DNA from: Chloracidobacterium sp. | GTDB lineage: Bacteria; Acidobacteriota; Blastocatellia; Pyrinomonadales; Pyrinomonadaceae | Length of the DNA stretch: 64,000 nt | Assembly (NCBI GenBank): GCA_016720705.1 | Contig: JADKKB010000005.1 | Coordinates: 186,001 to 250,000 of the forward strand | Direction of reading: 5' to 3' | Part shown: positions 51,459 through 60,563 of the stretch, piece after piece | How positions within the stretch are numbered: position 1 is the stretch's first letter | Layout of the letters: the number at the start of each line of letters is the position of its first letter | The notes under the pieces: generated by a model | What the model was told of the DNA's origin: nothing | The model's database searches: none | Seen by the model: only the letters and a program-made list of their open reading frames with translations | Translations under genes and position numbers: made by a program

Positions 51459-52229
51459 ATGACTCAATCGATAAATTCGCAAGACCGCATTCGGTCGGTA
51501 CTCGTCCTGATAGCGACGATCGCAACGATCACGTTTAACTTATTGGCGGCTGGAGGATATGTGAATGGCGTATCGCCGGATATGATCTCGAACAAGTATC
51601 CAACTGTGATCACACCGGCGGGATATGCGTTCACGATGTGGAGTTTGATCTACGTCGGCATCATAGCATTTAGCGTTTATCAGTTGTTGCCCAACCAACT
51701 TGCACGCTTTCGGTCGGTTCGCACGCTCTATGTTATCAGTTGTTTGTTGAATTGTGCCTGGATATATTTCTGGCACCGCGAGCAGATCGCTATCAGCTTT
51801 GGTTTGATCGTCGCCCTTTGTTTGACGCTCGTCTTGATCCTGCGCAATTTTCGCGATGCCGAAGACCCGGGCTTTGCATTGTTAACTAAAGCTCCATTCG
51901 GCTTTTACGCGGGTTGGGTGGCCGCCGCATCGATCGTAAATCTTGCGGTCGTGCTGAAGTGGGCAAATGTGGAAATGACGCCGCGGGGTTGGAATATTTT
52001 CGGGGTCGTGTGTATCTTGGCGGCGGCAGCCCTGGCTATCGCGGCCCGGGTCTGGCTGCGAAATTATCTCTTTCCGCTGGCGATCGCTTGGGCAGTGTCT
52101 TCGATCGCGGTGAAACAGAGCGGAAACACGGCCATAGTTGTGGCCGCTGCGGTTGCGACAGTGATCGGACTTGTCACGGCCGGCAGTATTGTCACCAGTC
52201 TGAAAGATTCGACTAACAAAAACGCGTGA
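51459..52229 (+). CDS. TspO/MBR-family (tryptophan-rich sensory) membrane protein
   Basis: This 256-residue protein has at least six hydrophobic helices and the family-like segments TPAGYAFTMWSLIYVGIIAF, LNCAWIYFWHREQIAISFGL and AIAARVWLRNYLFPLAIAWA. It resembles the TspO family in which aromatic residues line a porphyrin- or cholesterol-binding pocket, but it is longer than the classic 160-residue TspO and probably belongs to the extended group. -10-like CATAAT lies 6 bases before the ATG. It overlaps the AroDE gene by 4 bp. Confidence 0.8.
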   Translation: MTQSINSQDRIRSVLVLIATIATITFNLLAAGGYVNGVSPDMISNKYPTVITPAGYAFTMWSLIYVGIIAFSVYQLLPNQLARFRSVRTLYVISCLLNCAWIYFWHREQIAISFGLIVALCLTLVLILRNFRDAEDPGFALLTKAPFGFYAGWVAAASIVNLAVVLKWANVEMTPRGWNIFGVVCILAAAALAIAARVWLRNYLFPLAIAWAVSSIAVKQSGNTAIVVAAAVATVIGLVTAGSIVTSLKDSTNKNA

Positions 52230-53716
52230 ACGACGGCCTGATCTGTATCTCAACCTGTGCCGAAACGGCCGAGGAATTGCGTTTGCAATTGGACGGAGCG
52301 GACGCCACGGGCGATGCTGCTGAGGTTAGATTTGACTGTCTGCGACCCGACGAACTGCAAAAGGCGATCGAGATGATAGGCTCGATCGGCCTGCAGATAC
52401 CTCTCATCGCGACCTTTCGATCTCCGGCGCAGGGTGGTCGCGGGCGGGCGACATTCGACGAGCGCGTGCAGTTTTGGCAAAGCCTGCCGAATGACTATTT
52501 TGCAGTCGATCTCGAGGACGACATTATCCAATTTGCCCCGGCGGGCGTGCGTCGCATCGCGTCCTTTCACGATCTCGATGGCATTCCGGATGATATCGAA
52601 GCGGTTTACGGCAGACTTGCGAGCAGCGGCGACATCGTCAAGATCGCGGTTCGGGCGGACGATGCAACTGACGCCTTGGCGGTCTGGAATCTGATCGAGA
52701 AAGCGAAAAATGACGGCAAGCCGATGATCGCGATCGCGATGGGCGATGGCGGCAAATGGACGCGGATCTTAGGGCCTGCACACGGAGCGTTTCTGACATT
52801 CGCCGCATCATCTGACGGAATGGCGACGGCCGACGGACAGATCACCGCGAAAGAGATGAGTGACGTTTACCGCGTCAGGGAACTCGGAGGCGGAAGCCTT
52901 GTGTTCGGCGTTTTGGGTAACCCGATCGCTCAGTCGATGTCACCGTTTATGCACAATCCCGCATTTGCTTCGGCCGGTATTGATGCAGTTTTTGTAAGTC
53001 TTCTGGTCAAGGACATCGGTGTATTCTTAAGACGAATGGTGCGGCCGGAGACTAGGGAAGCTGAGCTTAATTTCGGTGGTTTTTCGGTCACGATGCCGCA
53101 TAAGCAGACGATAATGCAGTACCTTGACGCGATCGATCCGACGGCCGAAAAGATAGGGGCGGTCAATACCGTCAAGATCGATCGAGGGATGCTGACGGGC
53201 TTTAATACAGACGCACACGGATTTATCTCACCTTTGAAAGCAAAGTTTGGCGATCTAAAAGGCGCGAGGGTTGCGGTCTGTGGTGCGGGCGGTGCCGCGC
53301 GTGCGGCGGTCTATGCGTTAAAGTTAGAAAGTGCGGACGTGATCGTGTTGGCACGCGACAAGCAAAAGGCGCGTCTGTTCGGCGACGAATTTGGTGTCGA
53401 ATGGGGACAGCTTACCGAGGATGCGTGCGGCGTGGACATTATTGTCGATTCGACGCCCGCCGGGATGAAAGGGCCGTTGGAGAATGAAACGCTATTTATG
53501 GCTGAGGGTCTGAGCGGCGTAAAATTAGTCTATGACCTCGTGACGAAACTCACCGATACGCCGCTTATACGCGAAGCCAGACTTGCCGGCATCCCGACGA
53601 TCGGCGGCATCGAAATGCTCATCGCTCAGGGCACCAGGCAGTTCGAGATATGGACCGGTCGCGAGGCACCGGCGGAACTGATGCGGGATTCACTGCTTGC
53701 CGGAATGGAAAGATAA
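52226..53716 (+). CDS. aroDE: Fused type I 3-dehydroquinate dehydratase / shikimate dehydrogenase
   Basis: The N-terminal ~215 residues are a type I dehydroquinase: Glu33/Arg35 in EVRFDCLR, Arg65 in ATFRSP, His115 in ASFHDLDG, and the Schiff-base Lys139 in DIVKIAVRADDATDA. Then shikimate dehydrogenase follows: FGVLGNPIAQSMSPFMHN (about 227-244), MPHKQTIMQYLD with catalytic Lys293, VNTVK, and NADP-binding CGAGGAARAAVYAL. Domain order is that of plant and some bacterial DHQ-SDH fusions. It starts at GTG overlapping the TspO-like gene and covers steps 3 and 4 of aromatic synthesis. Confidence 0.95.
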   Translation: MNDGLICISTCAETAEELRLQLDGADATGDAAEVRFDCLRPDELQKAIEMIGSIGLQIPLIATFRSPAQGGRGRATFDERVQFWQSLPNDYFAVDLEDDIIQFAPAGVRRIASFHDLDGIPDDIEAVYGRLASSGDIVKIAVRADDATDALAVWNLIEKAKNDGKPMIAIAMGDGGKWTRILGPAHGAFLTFAASSDGMATADGQITAKEMSDVYRVRELGGGSLVFGVLGNPIAQSMSPFMHNPAFASAGIDAVFVSLLVKDIGVFLRRMVRPETREAELNFGGFSVTMPHKQTIMQYLDAIDPTAEKIGAVNTVKIDRGMLTGFNTDAHGFISPLKAKFGDLKGARVAVCGAGGAARAAVYALKLESADVIVLARDKQKARLFGDEFGVEWGQLTEDACGVDIIVDSTPAGMKGPLENETLFMAEGLSGVKLVYDLVTKLTDTPLIREARLAGIPTIGGIEMLIAQGTRQFEIWTGREAPAELMRDSLLAGMER

Positions 53717-53719
53717 GAT

Positions 53720-54439
53720 ATGGATATCGAAGCCCTAAATTGTCCTAACTGCGGCGTTGGCGTCGCGAGCGATCACACACAGTGCGAATTTTGTAACTCG
53801 CGTTTGAAAACGATGGCGTGCCCATCGTGTATGGGCCTGATGTTTGTCGGGACACAATTCTGCGGGCACTGCGGCGAAAAAATGGTTGAAGCCGCGACGC
53901 CCGAAGGCGACGGTCTTGGCAATTGTCCGCGATGCAAATCAGGCCTGGAAATGCTGAAGATCGCCGATACGGCGTTTCGCGAGTGTTTGAGATGCGACGG
54001 GCTCTGGGCCGATGTTGCGACATTTGAGCGGCTATGTGTCGAGCGTGAAGAGCAATCTGCCGTCATGGGCTTTATCGGCGACCGCGAATCTCACACCGTG
54101 TCGGCTTCCAAGATCAGCTATGTTCCGTGTCCCGATTGTAGCCAACTGATGAATCGCAGCAATTTTGCGAGGGCATCCGGCGTTATTATCGATATTTGTA
54201 AACGTCACGGTGTGTGGTTTGACGCCGAGGAACTGCCGCGGATAATCGAATTTATCCAAAGCGGCGGAATGGAACTCGCGAGGCAGAAGGAAAAGGTAGA
54301 GATCGAGGAACAACGCAAACGGCTTCGCGAAGAGCAACGGAAATACGGTGCCGAAGAACCTCAGACCGGGCTCGGTTCGATCTTTGCAAGTGATAGCAAT
54401 GCGAGCATCCGATCATTTGTCCGACGTCTTTTCGATTAG
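53720..54439 (+). CDS. Zinc-ribbon (TFIIB-type) protein
   Basis: This 239-residue protein carries four CxxC-type elements in its first 100 residues (LNCPNCG, CEFCNS, CPSCMG, CGHCGEK) and then two zf-TFIIB modules (GNCPRCKSGLEMLKI with FRECLRCDGLWADVATFERL; VPCPDCSQLMNRSNFA with DICKRHGVWFDAEELPRI). Such proteins are common and uncharacterised. A charged helical stretch with RQKEKVEIEEQRKRLREEQR follows. It sits 4 bp after aroDE and may be translated with it. The function is unknown. Confidence 0.85.
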   Translation: MDIEALNCPNCGVGVASDHTQCEFCNSRLKTMACPSCMGLMFVGTQFCGHCGEKMVEAATPEGDGLGNCPRCKSGLEMLKIADTAFRECLRCDGLWADVATFERLCVEREEQSAVMGFIGDRESHTVSASKISYVPCPDCSQLMNRSNFARASGVIIDICKRHGVWFDAEELPRIIEFIQSGGMELARQKEKVEIEEQRKRLREEQRKYGAEEPQTGLGSIFASDSNASIRSFVRRLFD

Positions 54440-54499
54440 ATCGAGTTTCGGAGTGAAAATTGTAAGTGGGCAACCGTCTTAAAAGATCAGGTTAAATAG

Positions 54500-55519
54500 T
54501 TGAACGAAAGATACAGCCGACAAATATTATTCAGGGAGATCGGAGTTGACGGTCAGCAGAAGTTGCTCGAATCGAGGGTTCTGCTCGTTGGCTGCGGAGC
54601 TCTCGGGGCATCGCACGCCGAGATGCTGGCACGTGCGGGCGTCGGGAAGTTGCGGATCGTCGATCGGGACTTTGTGGAATACACCAATCTGCAGCGACAG
54701 ACATTGTTCAGCGAGGACGACGCCGCGGAGCGCACGCCCAAAGCTATCGCGGCAAAGCAGCGGATCGCCGCAGTGAACTCCGAGATCGAGGTCGAGGCGA
54801 TCATTGCAGACGTAAATCATTCGAATGTGGAGGCGCTCATCAACGGATGCGACCTTGTTATAGACGGCACGGATAATTTTCAGGTCCGTTATCTGGTCAA
54901 TGACGCGTGCGTCAAACTCGGCACACCGTGGATATATGGTGCGGCCGTGTCGAGTTACGGAACGACGATGACGATCATTCCGGGAAAGACGCCGTGCCTG
55001 CGATGTGTTTTTGACGAAATGCCGGACGCCGGATCTGCTCCGACGTGTGACACCGCCGGCGTGATAATGCCGATAATTACGACCATTTCGGCCGTGCAGG
55101 TGGCCGAAGCGTTAAAACTGCTGATCGGCAAGATCGATGCACTGCACGGGTCGCTGATGCAGTTTGACCTATGGGCAAATGACCGGCAAAGCATCAAACT
55201 CGTCGAGCCGAATCCCGATTGTCGGACGTGCGGCCTGCGCATTTTCGACTATCTCGACACCGAGACACCGGAGTTTTCGGCGGCACTGTGCGGCCGTAAC
55301 GCGGTGCAGATCGCCCCACCGCACGCGATCACGCTCGATCTCGACCAACTGGCTGAGCGACTGCAGTTTGTCGTCAGCGTCAATCAAAACGAATATCTTC
55401 TGCGATTTACGTCAGGTGAATATGAAATGACGGTCTTTCGTGACGGACGGGCGATCGTTAAAGGCACGGATGACCTAGCGGCTGCCCGTTCTATGTATGC
55501 GAGATTTGTAGGTAGCTGA
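54500..55519 (+). CDS. ThiF/MoeB-family adenylyltransferase (E1-like)
   Basis: This E1-type enzyme activates the C-terminus of a small sulfur-carrier protein as an adenylate. It reads RYSRQILFREIGVDGQQKL, LLVGCGALGASHAEMLARAG (ATP-binding), RIVDRDFVEYTNLQRQTLF, and DGTDNFQVRYLVNDACVKLG. The zinc site is built from PCLRCVF and the C-terminal CRTCG. The final ~90 residues form a small ubiquitin-like or ThiS-like beta-grasp domain (LQFVVSVNQNEYLLRF). The start codon is probably TTG. It serves thiamine or molybdopterin biosynthesis; which one cannot be decided. Confidence 0.9.
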   Translation: MNERYSRQILFREIGVDGQQKLLESRVLLVGCGALGASHAEMLARAGVGKLRIVDRDFVEYTNLQRQTLFSEDDAAERTPKAIAAKQRIAAVNSEIEVEAIIADVNHSNVEALINGCDLVIDGTDNFQVRYLVNDACVKLGTPWIYGAAVSSYGTTMTIIPGKTPCLRCVFDEMPDAGSAPTCDTAGVIMPIITTISAVQVAEALKLLIGKIDALHGSLMQFDLWANDRQSIKLVEPNPDCRTCGLRIFDYLDTETPEFSAALCGRNAVQIAPPHAITLDLDQLAERLQFVVSVNQNEYLLRFTSGEYEMTVFRDGRAIVKGTDDLAAARSMYARFVGS

Positions 55520-55575
55520 GTCAGTATGTGATACCCATCACAAACGGTTACACTATACATATCGGGATCACGGAT

Positions 55576-56889
55576 ATGGGCGATACTCCAAGGGTAGTGA
55601 TAATCGGCGGCGGTTTTGGCGGACTCTGGGCAGCCAAGGCTTTGGCAAAGCTTCCGGTCGATGTCACGCTGATCGATCGCAAAAATCACCACGTTTTCCA
55701 ACCGTTGCTCTATCAAGTCGCAACTGCCGTACTCTCGCCGGGCGAGATCGCCCAACCGATACGCCGCATCCTGCACCGAAACAAGAATACCGAGATTTTA
55801 CTCGGCGACGCCGTTGGTTTTGATACGGACACGCAGAACGTGAGACTGTCCGACGGTGAGGTCGTGCCGTACGACTATCTGATCGTCGCGGCGGGTGCGA
55901 GGCACTCTTATTTTGGCCACGATGAATGGGAGTCGTCGGCACCCGGACTGAAAACGCTGGAGGATGCGGTGGACATCCGCCGCCGCGTTCTGCTCGCCTT
56001 CGAAATGGCCGAGCGTGACGCATATCTGACTGGTGAGCAACGAAGCCTCACCTTTGTCATTGTCGGTGGTGGACCAACCGGCGTTGAACTCGCCGGGGCG
56101 ATCGCCGATATCGCAAGAAAGGCTCTTGCAAAGGACTTCAACGCGATCGATACGACGTCGGCAAAGGTAATTTTGTTTGAGGGTTCTGACCGTGTCCTCG
56201 GTACATTTGCCGGCGACCTTTCGGAAAGCGGAAAGTCACAGCTAGAAGATCTGGGCGTCGAGGTCAGGCTCAACAATTTTGTCAGAGAGATAGAACCCGG
56301 ACAGGTGAAGGTCGGTGAGCAGTGGATCGAATGTGATCTTGTGCTTTGGGCAACCGGTGTCGCCGCATCGCCGCTGGGCAAGGCTCTCGGCGTTGAAACA
56401 GATCGTGCCGGACGCGTACACATCGAACGCGATCTATCGGTGCCGGGCTATAAAAATATCTTTGTTATCGGCGATATGGCGTCGTTGATGCAGGAAAATG
56501 GTGAGCCTGTGCCGGGCGTCAGTCCGGCGGCTATGCAGATGGGCAGGGCCGCCGCCGGAAATATTTCGTGTGACATCAAGGGCGAACCGCGAACGGACTT
56601 TAGGTACGTGGACAAAGGCAAAATGGCAACTATCGGCCGCCGCAAGGCGATCGCGGAGGCCGCCGGGCTTAAGTTCAAGGGATTTATCGCGTGGCTGATG
56701 TGGCTCTTTTTGCACGTGTTCTTCCTGATCGGTTTTCGCAATCGATTTTCCGTAATGTTCGAATGGTTTTGGGCTTATCTTACCCGGGAGCGAAGTGCCA
56801 GATTGATCATCGGCGATGCCGACGAACTCGTTGAGGCAACGGCATTCATCAGGGCAAGATCCGCTCTGAATATAACCAAAAAAAGCTGA
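55576..56889 (+). CDS. ndh: Type II NADH:quinone oxidoreductase
   Basis: NDH-2 transfers electrons from NADH to quinone at the inner membrane without proton pumping. The product has two Rossmann motifs, VVIIGGGFGGLWAAKALAKL (FAD) and VIVGGGPTGVELAGAIADI (NADH), plus NHHVFQPLLYQVATAVLSPG, the middle DLVLWATGVAAS and the late FVIGDMAS. A C-terminal membrane-attaching segment (FIAWLMWLFLHVFFLIGFRN) is present. The length is 437-453 residues depending on start. I use the ATG at 55576 because the 16 extra residues from 55528 match no family sequence. Confidence 0.95.
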   Translation: MGDTPRVVIIGGGFGGLWAAKALAKLPVDVTLIDRKNHHVFQPLLYQVATAVLSPGEIAQPIRRILHRNKNTEILLGDAVGFDTDTQNVRLSDGEVVPYDYLIVAAGARHSYFGHDEWESSAPGLKTLEDAVDIRRRVLLAFEMAERDAYLTGEQRSLTFVIVGGGPTGVELAGAIADIARKALAKDFNAIDTTSAKVILFEGSDRVLGTFAGDLSESGKSQLEDLGVEVRLNNFVREIEPGQVKVGEQWIECDLVLWATGVAASPLGKALGVETDRAGRVHIERDLSVPGYKNIFVIGDMASLMQENGEPVPGVSPAAMQMGRAAAGNISCDIKGEPRTDFRYVDKGKMATIGRRKAIAEAAGLKFKGFIAWLMWLFLHVFFLIGFRNRFSVMFEWFWAYLTRERSARLIIGDADELVEATAFIRARSALNITKKS

Positions 56890-57011
56890 AATCCGGATCG
56901 CACAGCACAAGTCAGCGTCTGAAAGGCACTGCACCGTGTGTATCGGTGTCTTTTTTGTGTGAATTGTGGTTAAATTTTTACGTTCCGAGTACAGGGTACG
57001 AAACGCACTAA

Positions 57012-59162
57012 ATGAAGAAATACTTACTTTTGCCGATCTTTTCTGTTTTTTTTGCAATGAGTGTCGCGGCGGTTGAACCGATGGTCTGGTCGGTCAATTC
57101 GCGAGCCGAGGTGTTGAGAGGCGACGCCCGCGGGATCTCGATCGACGATACGGGGACGATGACCTTAGCCCCGAGATTGACCGAAGCGTTCAAGACCGAG
57201 CAATCGTACATCTGGTCCAGCACAGCCGATGCGGCCGGAAACGTGTATCTCGGAACGGGCGGTGACGGCAAGATCTTCAAAGTTGACCCGTCAGGCAAAG
57301 GCTCGCTGTTTGTGGACCTCGCGGAGTTGAACGTGTCGTCAATTGTGCTAGGCAGGGCGGGCGAGATATTCGCCGCGACATCACCGGACGGTAAGGTCTA
57401 TCGCATCGACGCAACCGGCAAGGCCGAGATCTATTTCGAGCCCAAGGAGAAGTATATTTGGGCTCTCGCCGTGCTCGCTGACGGCGGCCTTGCGGTCGCT
57501 ACGGGTGATAACGGCAAGATATTCAAGGTCAAAACGCCAAAAGCGTCTCCTGAAACCTCATTATTTTTTGATACAAGCGAAACGCACATCATCTCGCTTG
57601 CGGCTGATAAAAAGGGTAATTTATTCGCGGGCACCGACTCTAACGGCCTGGTGATAGAGTTTGGAGCAGACGGTAAGCCATTCGGATTGCTCGATTCGCC
57701 GCTACGCGAGATCCACGGCCTTGCGATCGGCACCGATGGTTCGTTGTATGCTCTGGCGATCGCTGAGTCAGTTGCGGCCAAACCCGCCGAGACTACCGCC
57801 GCAACCGCTACCGAATCTAAGGCCGTAACGGTCGAAAAGGCCAATCCGCTGACGCCTGAGACGCCGGCAAAGAGCAAATACGATCTCGCGGCGGCAAAGT
57901 CTGCTGTGTATCGCATCACCGCCGACGGCAAAACGGATCTGCTTTGGGCTTCAGCCAACGTCGTAGGGTTTTCGATCTTTCCGCAGAGTGCCGGAAACGG
58001 CGTCCTAATCGGGACATCGGACAAGGGACGAGTTTACAACGTCAGCAATGATGGCCGGGAGACGCTTGTGCTGCAGACCGGTGCCAGTCAGGTCTCAACG
58101 CTCGGAAGTGACGGTAGGTCGCTATATGCGACATCGAGTAATCAGGGAAGTTTCTACCGAATTCAGGGCGATGCGACGGAGGGAAGTTATGAGTCGGCGG
58201 TGCTCGATACTAAGGCGACCTCGACATTTGGCCGCATCTGGTGGCGAGCAAGCGGCAGCGTCAGTATCCAGACCCGCAGCGGAAATACCGAAAAATCGGA
58301 TGAAACCTGGAGCACTTGGAGCGATGCGATGACGGACCCGAAGGGCGTCCAGGTCACTAGCCCAAAGGCCCGTTTTTTCCAATGGCGTGCAGTATTCAAA
58401 GCGGGTGCGGCGGCGGCGTCATTGAGCGAGGTAAATCTGTCATTTGCTGCCGTAAATATTGCTCCGGAGGTGCTATCCATCCAGGTGCTGCCGACAAACG
58501 TCGGACTTGCGGCCAATCCGCCGATACAGGTCGATCCTAATATCGAGCTTTCAGGGATGGACTCGTCAACTTTTGGCATACCCAACGCGGCGGTCCCGCC
58601 GAGGCGTTTGTTTCAGAGAGCGGCGACATCGCTACAATGGACGGCCGAGGACCGAAACGGCGACAAGATGGTCTATGACCTGTATTTTAAGGAGATCGGT
58701 GACCGTGACTTCAAACTGTTAAAAGCCGACCTGACCGATAATTTTGCGGCGATCGACGGACAATCTTTGGCTGACGGCAGATACCTTTTTAAGGTAGTCG
58801 CTCGAGATAACCCGTCAAATCCCGTTAAGCTCGCCCTTGCGGGTGAACGCCTGACCGAACCAGTCGATATCGACAATACCGCCCCGATCGTAACTGCTGT
58901 CGGAACACCGTCGATATCGGGCGACAAGGCCCGCGTCACATTCGACGCGATCGACGCCGCCAGCTACATCAAACGAGCAGAGTACAGCGTCAATGGTGGC
59001 GAGTGGGTCAATGTCTATCCGGATGATGGGATCGCGGACGGGCCTAAGGAACGTTTCTCGATAGACATCCCGGTGATCGCGGCGGGCGAATATGTCGTTA
59101 CCTTACGCGCGTTTGACGTGAATTCGAACGCCGGTAATGCCCGCATCGTCGTCAGGAAGTAA
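57012..59162 (+). CDS. Exported NHL/SMP-type beta-propeller protein
   Basis: A signal peptide (1-20, ending SVAAV) is followed by at least eight propeller-like repeats (IWSSTADAAGNVYLGTGGDG, GKIFKVDPSGKGSLF, VYRIDATGKAEIYF, HGLAIGTDGSLYALA). An Ala/Thr/Glu-rich linker lies near 255-295. A C-terminal region with Ig-like or fibronectin-like strands follows (SLQWTAEDRNGDKMVYDLYF, ADGRYLFKVVARDNPSN, YIKRAEYSVNGGEWVNVYPD, VVTLRAFDVNSNAGNA). It is probably periplasmic or surface-located, perhaps a sensor or an adhesin; I cannot name it. An SDR gene follows after 23 bp. Confidence 0.82.
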   Translation: MKKYLLLPIFSVFFAMSVAAVEPMVWSVNSRAEVLRGDARGISIDDTGTMTLAPRLTEAFKTEQSYIWSSTADAAGNVYLGTGGDGKIFKVDPSGKGSLFVDLAELNVSSIVLGRAGEIFAATSPDGKVYRIDATGKAEIYFEPKEKYIWALAVLADGGLAVATGDNGKIFKVKTPKASPETSLFFDTSETHIISLAADKKGNLFAGTDSNGLVIEFGADGKPFGLLDSPLREIHGLAIGTDGSLYALAIAESVAAKPAETTAATATESKAVTVEKANPLTPETPAKSKYDLAAAKSAVYRITADGKTDLLWASANVVGFSIFPQSAGNGVLIGTSDKGRVYNVSNDGRETLVLQTGASQVSTLGSDGRSLYATSSNQGSFYRIQGDATEGSYESAVLDTKATSTFGRIWWRASGSVSIQTRSGNTEKSDETWSTWSDAMTDPKGVQVTSPKARFFQWRAVFKAGAAAASLSEVNLSFAAVNIAPEVLSIQVLPTNVGLAANPPIQVDPNIELSGMDSSTFGIPNAAVPPRRLFQRAATSLQWTAEDRNGDKMVYDLYFKEIGDRDFKLLKADLTDNFAAIDGQSLADGRYLFKVVARDNPSNPVKLALAGERLTEPVDIDNTAPIVTAVGTPSISGDKARVTFDAIDAASYIKRAEYSVNGGEWVNVYPDDGIADGPKERFSIDIPVIAAGEYVVTLRAFDVNSNAGNARIVVRK

Positions 59163-59185
59163 TTGCAAGTAAAACGGAGAACTAG

Positions 59186-60022
59186 ATGAGCCTTTCAGCT
59201 AAGAGTGTCGCGGTCGTGACAGGAGCGGCGTCGGGTATCGGCAGGGCGTTGGCCATAAAACTCGCCGAAGAAAAGATCGCGGGAATTGCCATTTCGGATG
59301 TGAACGAAGCGGGATTGTCAGAAACTGCTGACTTGGCCGGTGCGGCGGGCGTGCCCATCTCGACACACATCATCGACGTGTCCAAAATCGACCAGGTGCA
59401 GCGACTGGCGGATGAGGCGGTTGCCGCTCACGGCGGTGTGACGCACCTTATAAATAACGCAGGCGTTGGCGTGCTTGGCAATTTCGAACAGCTGTCGATC
59501 GAGGATTTTGAGTGGTTGATGAGCATCAATTTTTGGGGTGTGATATATGGCTGCAAGGTTTTTTTGCCGATCTTAAGGCAACAGGAAAGTGCCCATATCC
59601 TCAATGTTTCGAGTGTATTTGGATTTATCGCACCTGAGGAACAGTCGGCATATTGTGCCTCCAAGTTTGCTGTCCGCGGCTTTACCGAGAGTCTGCGGCA
59701 CGAACTCGCAGGAACCAATGTGACGGTTTCCGCGATCCATCCGGGCGGCATCAAGACCAATATCGCACGCAATTCACGCGTTGGTAAAGACACTCCCGAA
59801 GACTGGAAGCAACAAGGTGCCAAATTCTTTGATAAGGTCGCCCGCACATCGCCGGAAACGGCGGCGGATGTGATAGTGAAGGGTATCAAGGCTAAAAATC
59901 CACGGATCCTGATCGGGCAGGATGCCTACGCTATTAGTACAATTTCGCGGCTTTTCCCAAAACGATACCTGAGGTTGCTCGAACGCCTCAGCGGACACAA
60001 GATGAGTTTGCGTAAAAAGTAG
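59186..60022 (+). CDS. Short-chain dehydrogenase/reductase
   Basis: This classical SDR of 278 residues has TGAASGIG (12-19) for NAD(P) binding, NNAG near 90, the catalytic Ser in NVSSVFG, Tyr and Lys in YCASK (YxxxK), and PGGIKTNIA after the active site. The substrate is unknown; several family members act on alcohols or sugars. Preceded by a short gap after the propeller gene and convergent with the zinc-ribbon gene. Confidence 0.9.
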   Translation: MSLSAKSVAVVTGAASGIGRALAIKLAEEKIAGIAISDVNEAGLSETADLAGAAGVPISTHIIDVSKIDQVQRLADEAVAAHGGVTHLINNAGVGVLGNFEQLSIEDFEWLMSINFWGVIYGCKVFLPILRQQESAHILNVSSVFGFIAPEEQSAYCASKFAVRGFTESLRHELAGTNVTVSAIHPGGIKTNIARNSRVGKDTPEDWKQQGAKFFDKVARTSPETAADVIVKGIKAKNPRILIGQDAYAISTISRLFPKRYLRLLERLSGHKMSLRKK

Positions 60023-60024
60023 AC

Positions 60025-60558
60025 CTACTTTTTCGGCAACGTCATCGTCTTGCCCTCGGTATCCATTTCGAGCGGGCGGGTCGTATTGTCAGTCACGCTC
60101 GGGGGGACAAGGTCGCCCGTCTTAAAGCGGGAGTCCGCGGCGATAAAATCATTCTGCTGCTGCGGCAACGACGGACGTTGAGCGTCCGGTAGCGATGACT
60201 GAGCGTCCACGGCACCATACACTGGTTGTCCTCGATCAAGTCGGCGAATCTGCATATACTGCGCAATTCCCGCACCGAGCGACATAAACGCCGGGATCAA
60301 CATCCAAAACCACCAGACCTTTGCTCCCGCCATACCGGTATAGCCAAGCACACCTGCCACAACCAGAAAGGAAAAGCCAGTGAAAATCTTAGTGACCGCA
60401 CTTTCGATCGAGATAGGTTTACCTTTGCGATCTAAAAGCTGTTTGGGATGCTCGGCCGGACTTGCCAGGGCCGTCGAAATATTGCCTAGATCGGTTCCGC
60501 AACTTCGGCAAAATTTGCCGTTGTCAGGATTTTGAGTTCCGCATTTTGGGCAAAACAT
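60025..60558 (-). CDS. Zinc-ribbon membrane protein
   Basis: The N-terminal MFCPKCGTQNPDNGKFCRSC forms a complete four-Cys zinc ribbon, followed by a linker, two transmembrane helices (about 60-80 and 83-102) and a polar tail with LVPPSVTDNTTRPLEMDTEG. This is a common uncharacterised architecture. It lies tail-to-tail with the SDR gene and head-to-tail after rlmB on the minus strand with 5 bp between them, so it is likely co-transcribed with rlmB. Confidence 0.82.
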   Translation of the reverse strand: MFCPKCGTQNPDNGKFCRSCGTDLGNISTALASPAEHPKQLLDRKGKPISIESAVTKIFTGFSFLVVAGVLGYTGMAGAKVWWFWMLIPAFMSLGAGIAQYMQIRRLDRGQPVYGAVDAQSSLPDAQRPSLPQQQNDFIAADSRFKTGDLVPPSVTDNTTRPLEMDTEGKTMTLPKK

Positions 60559-60563
60559 AAGCT

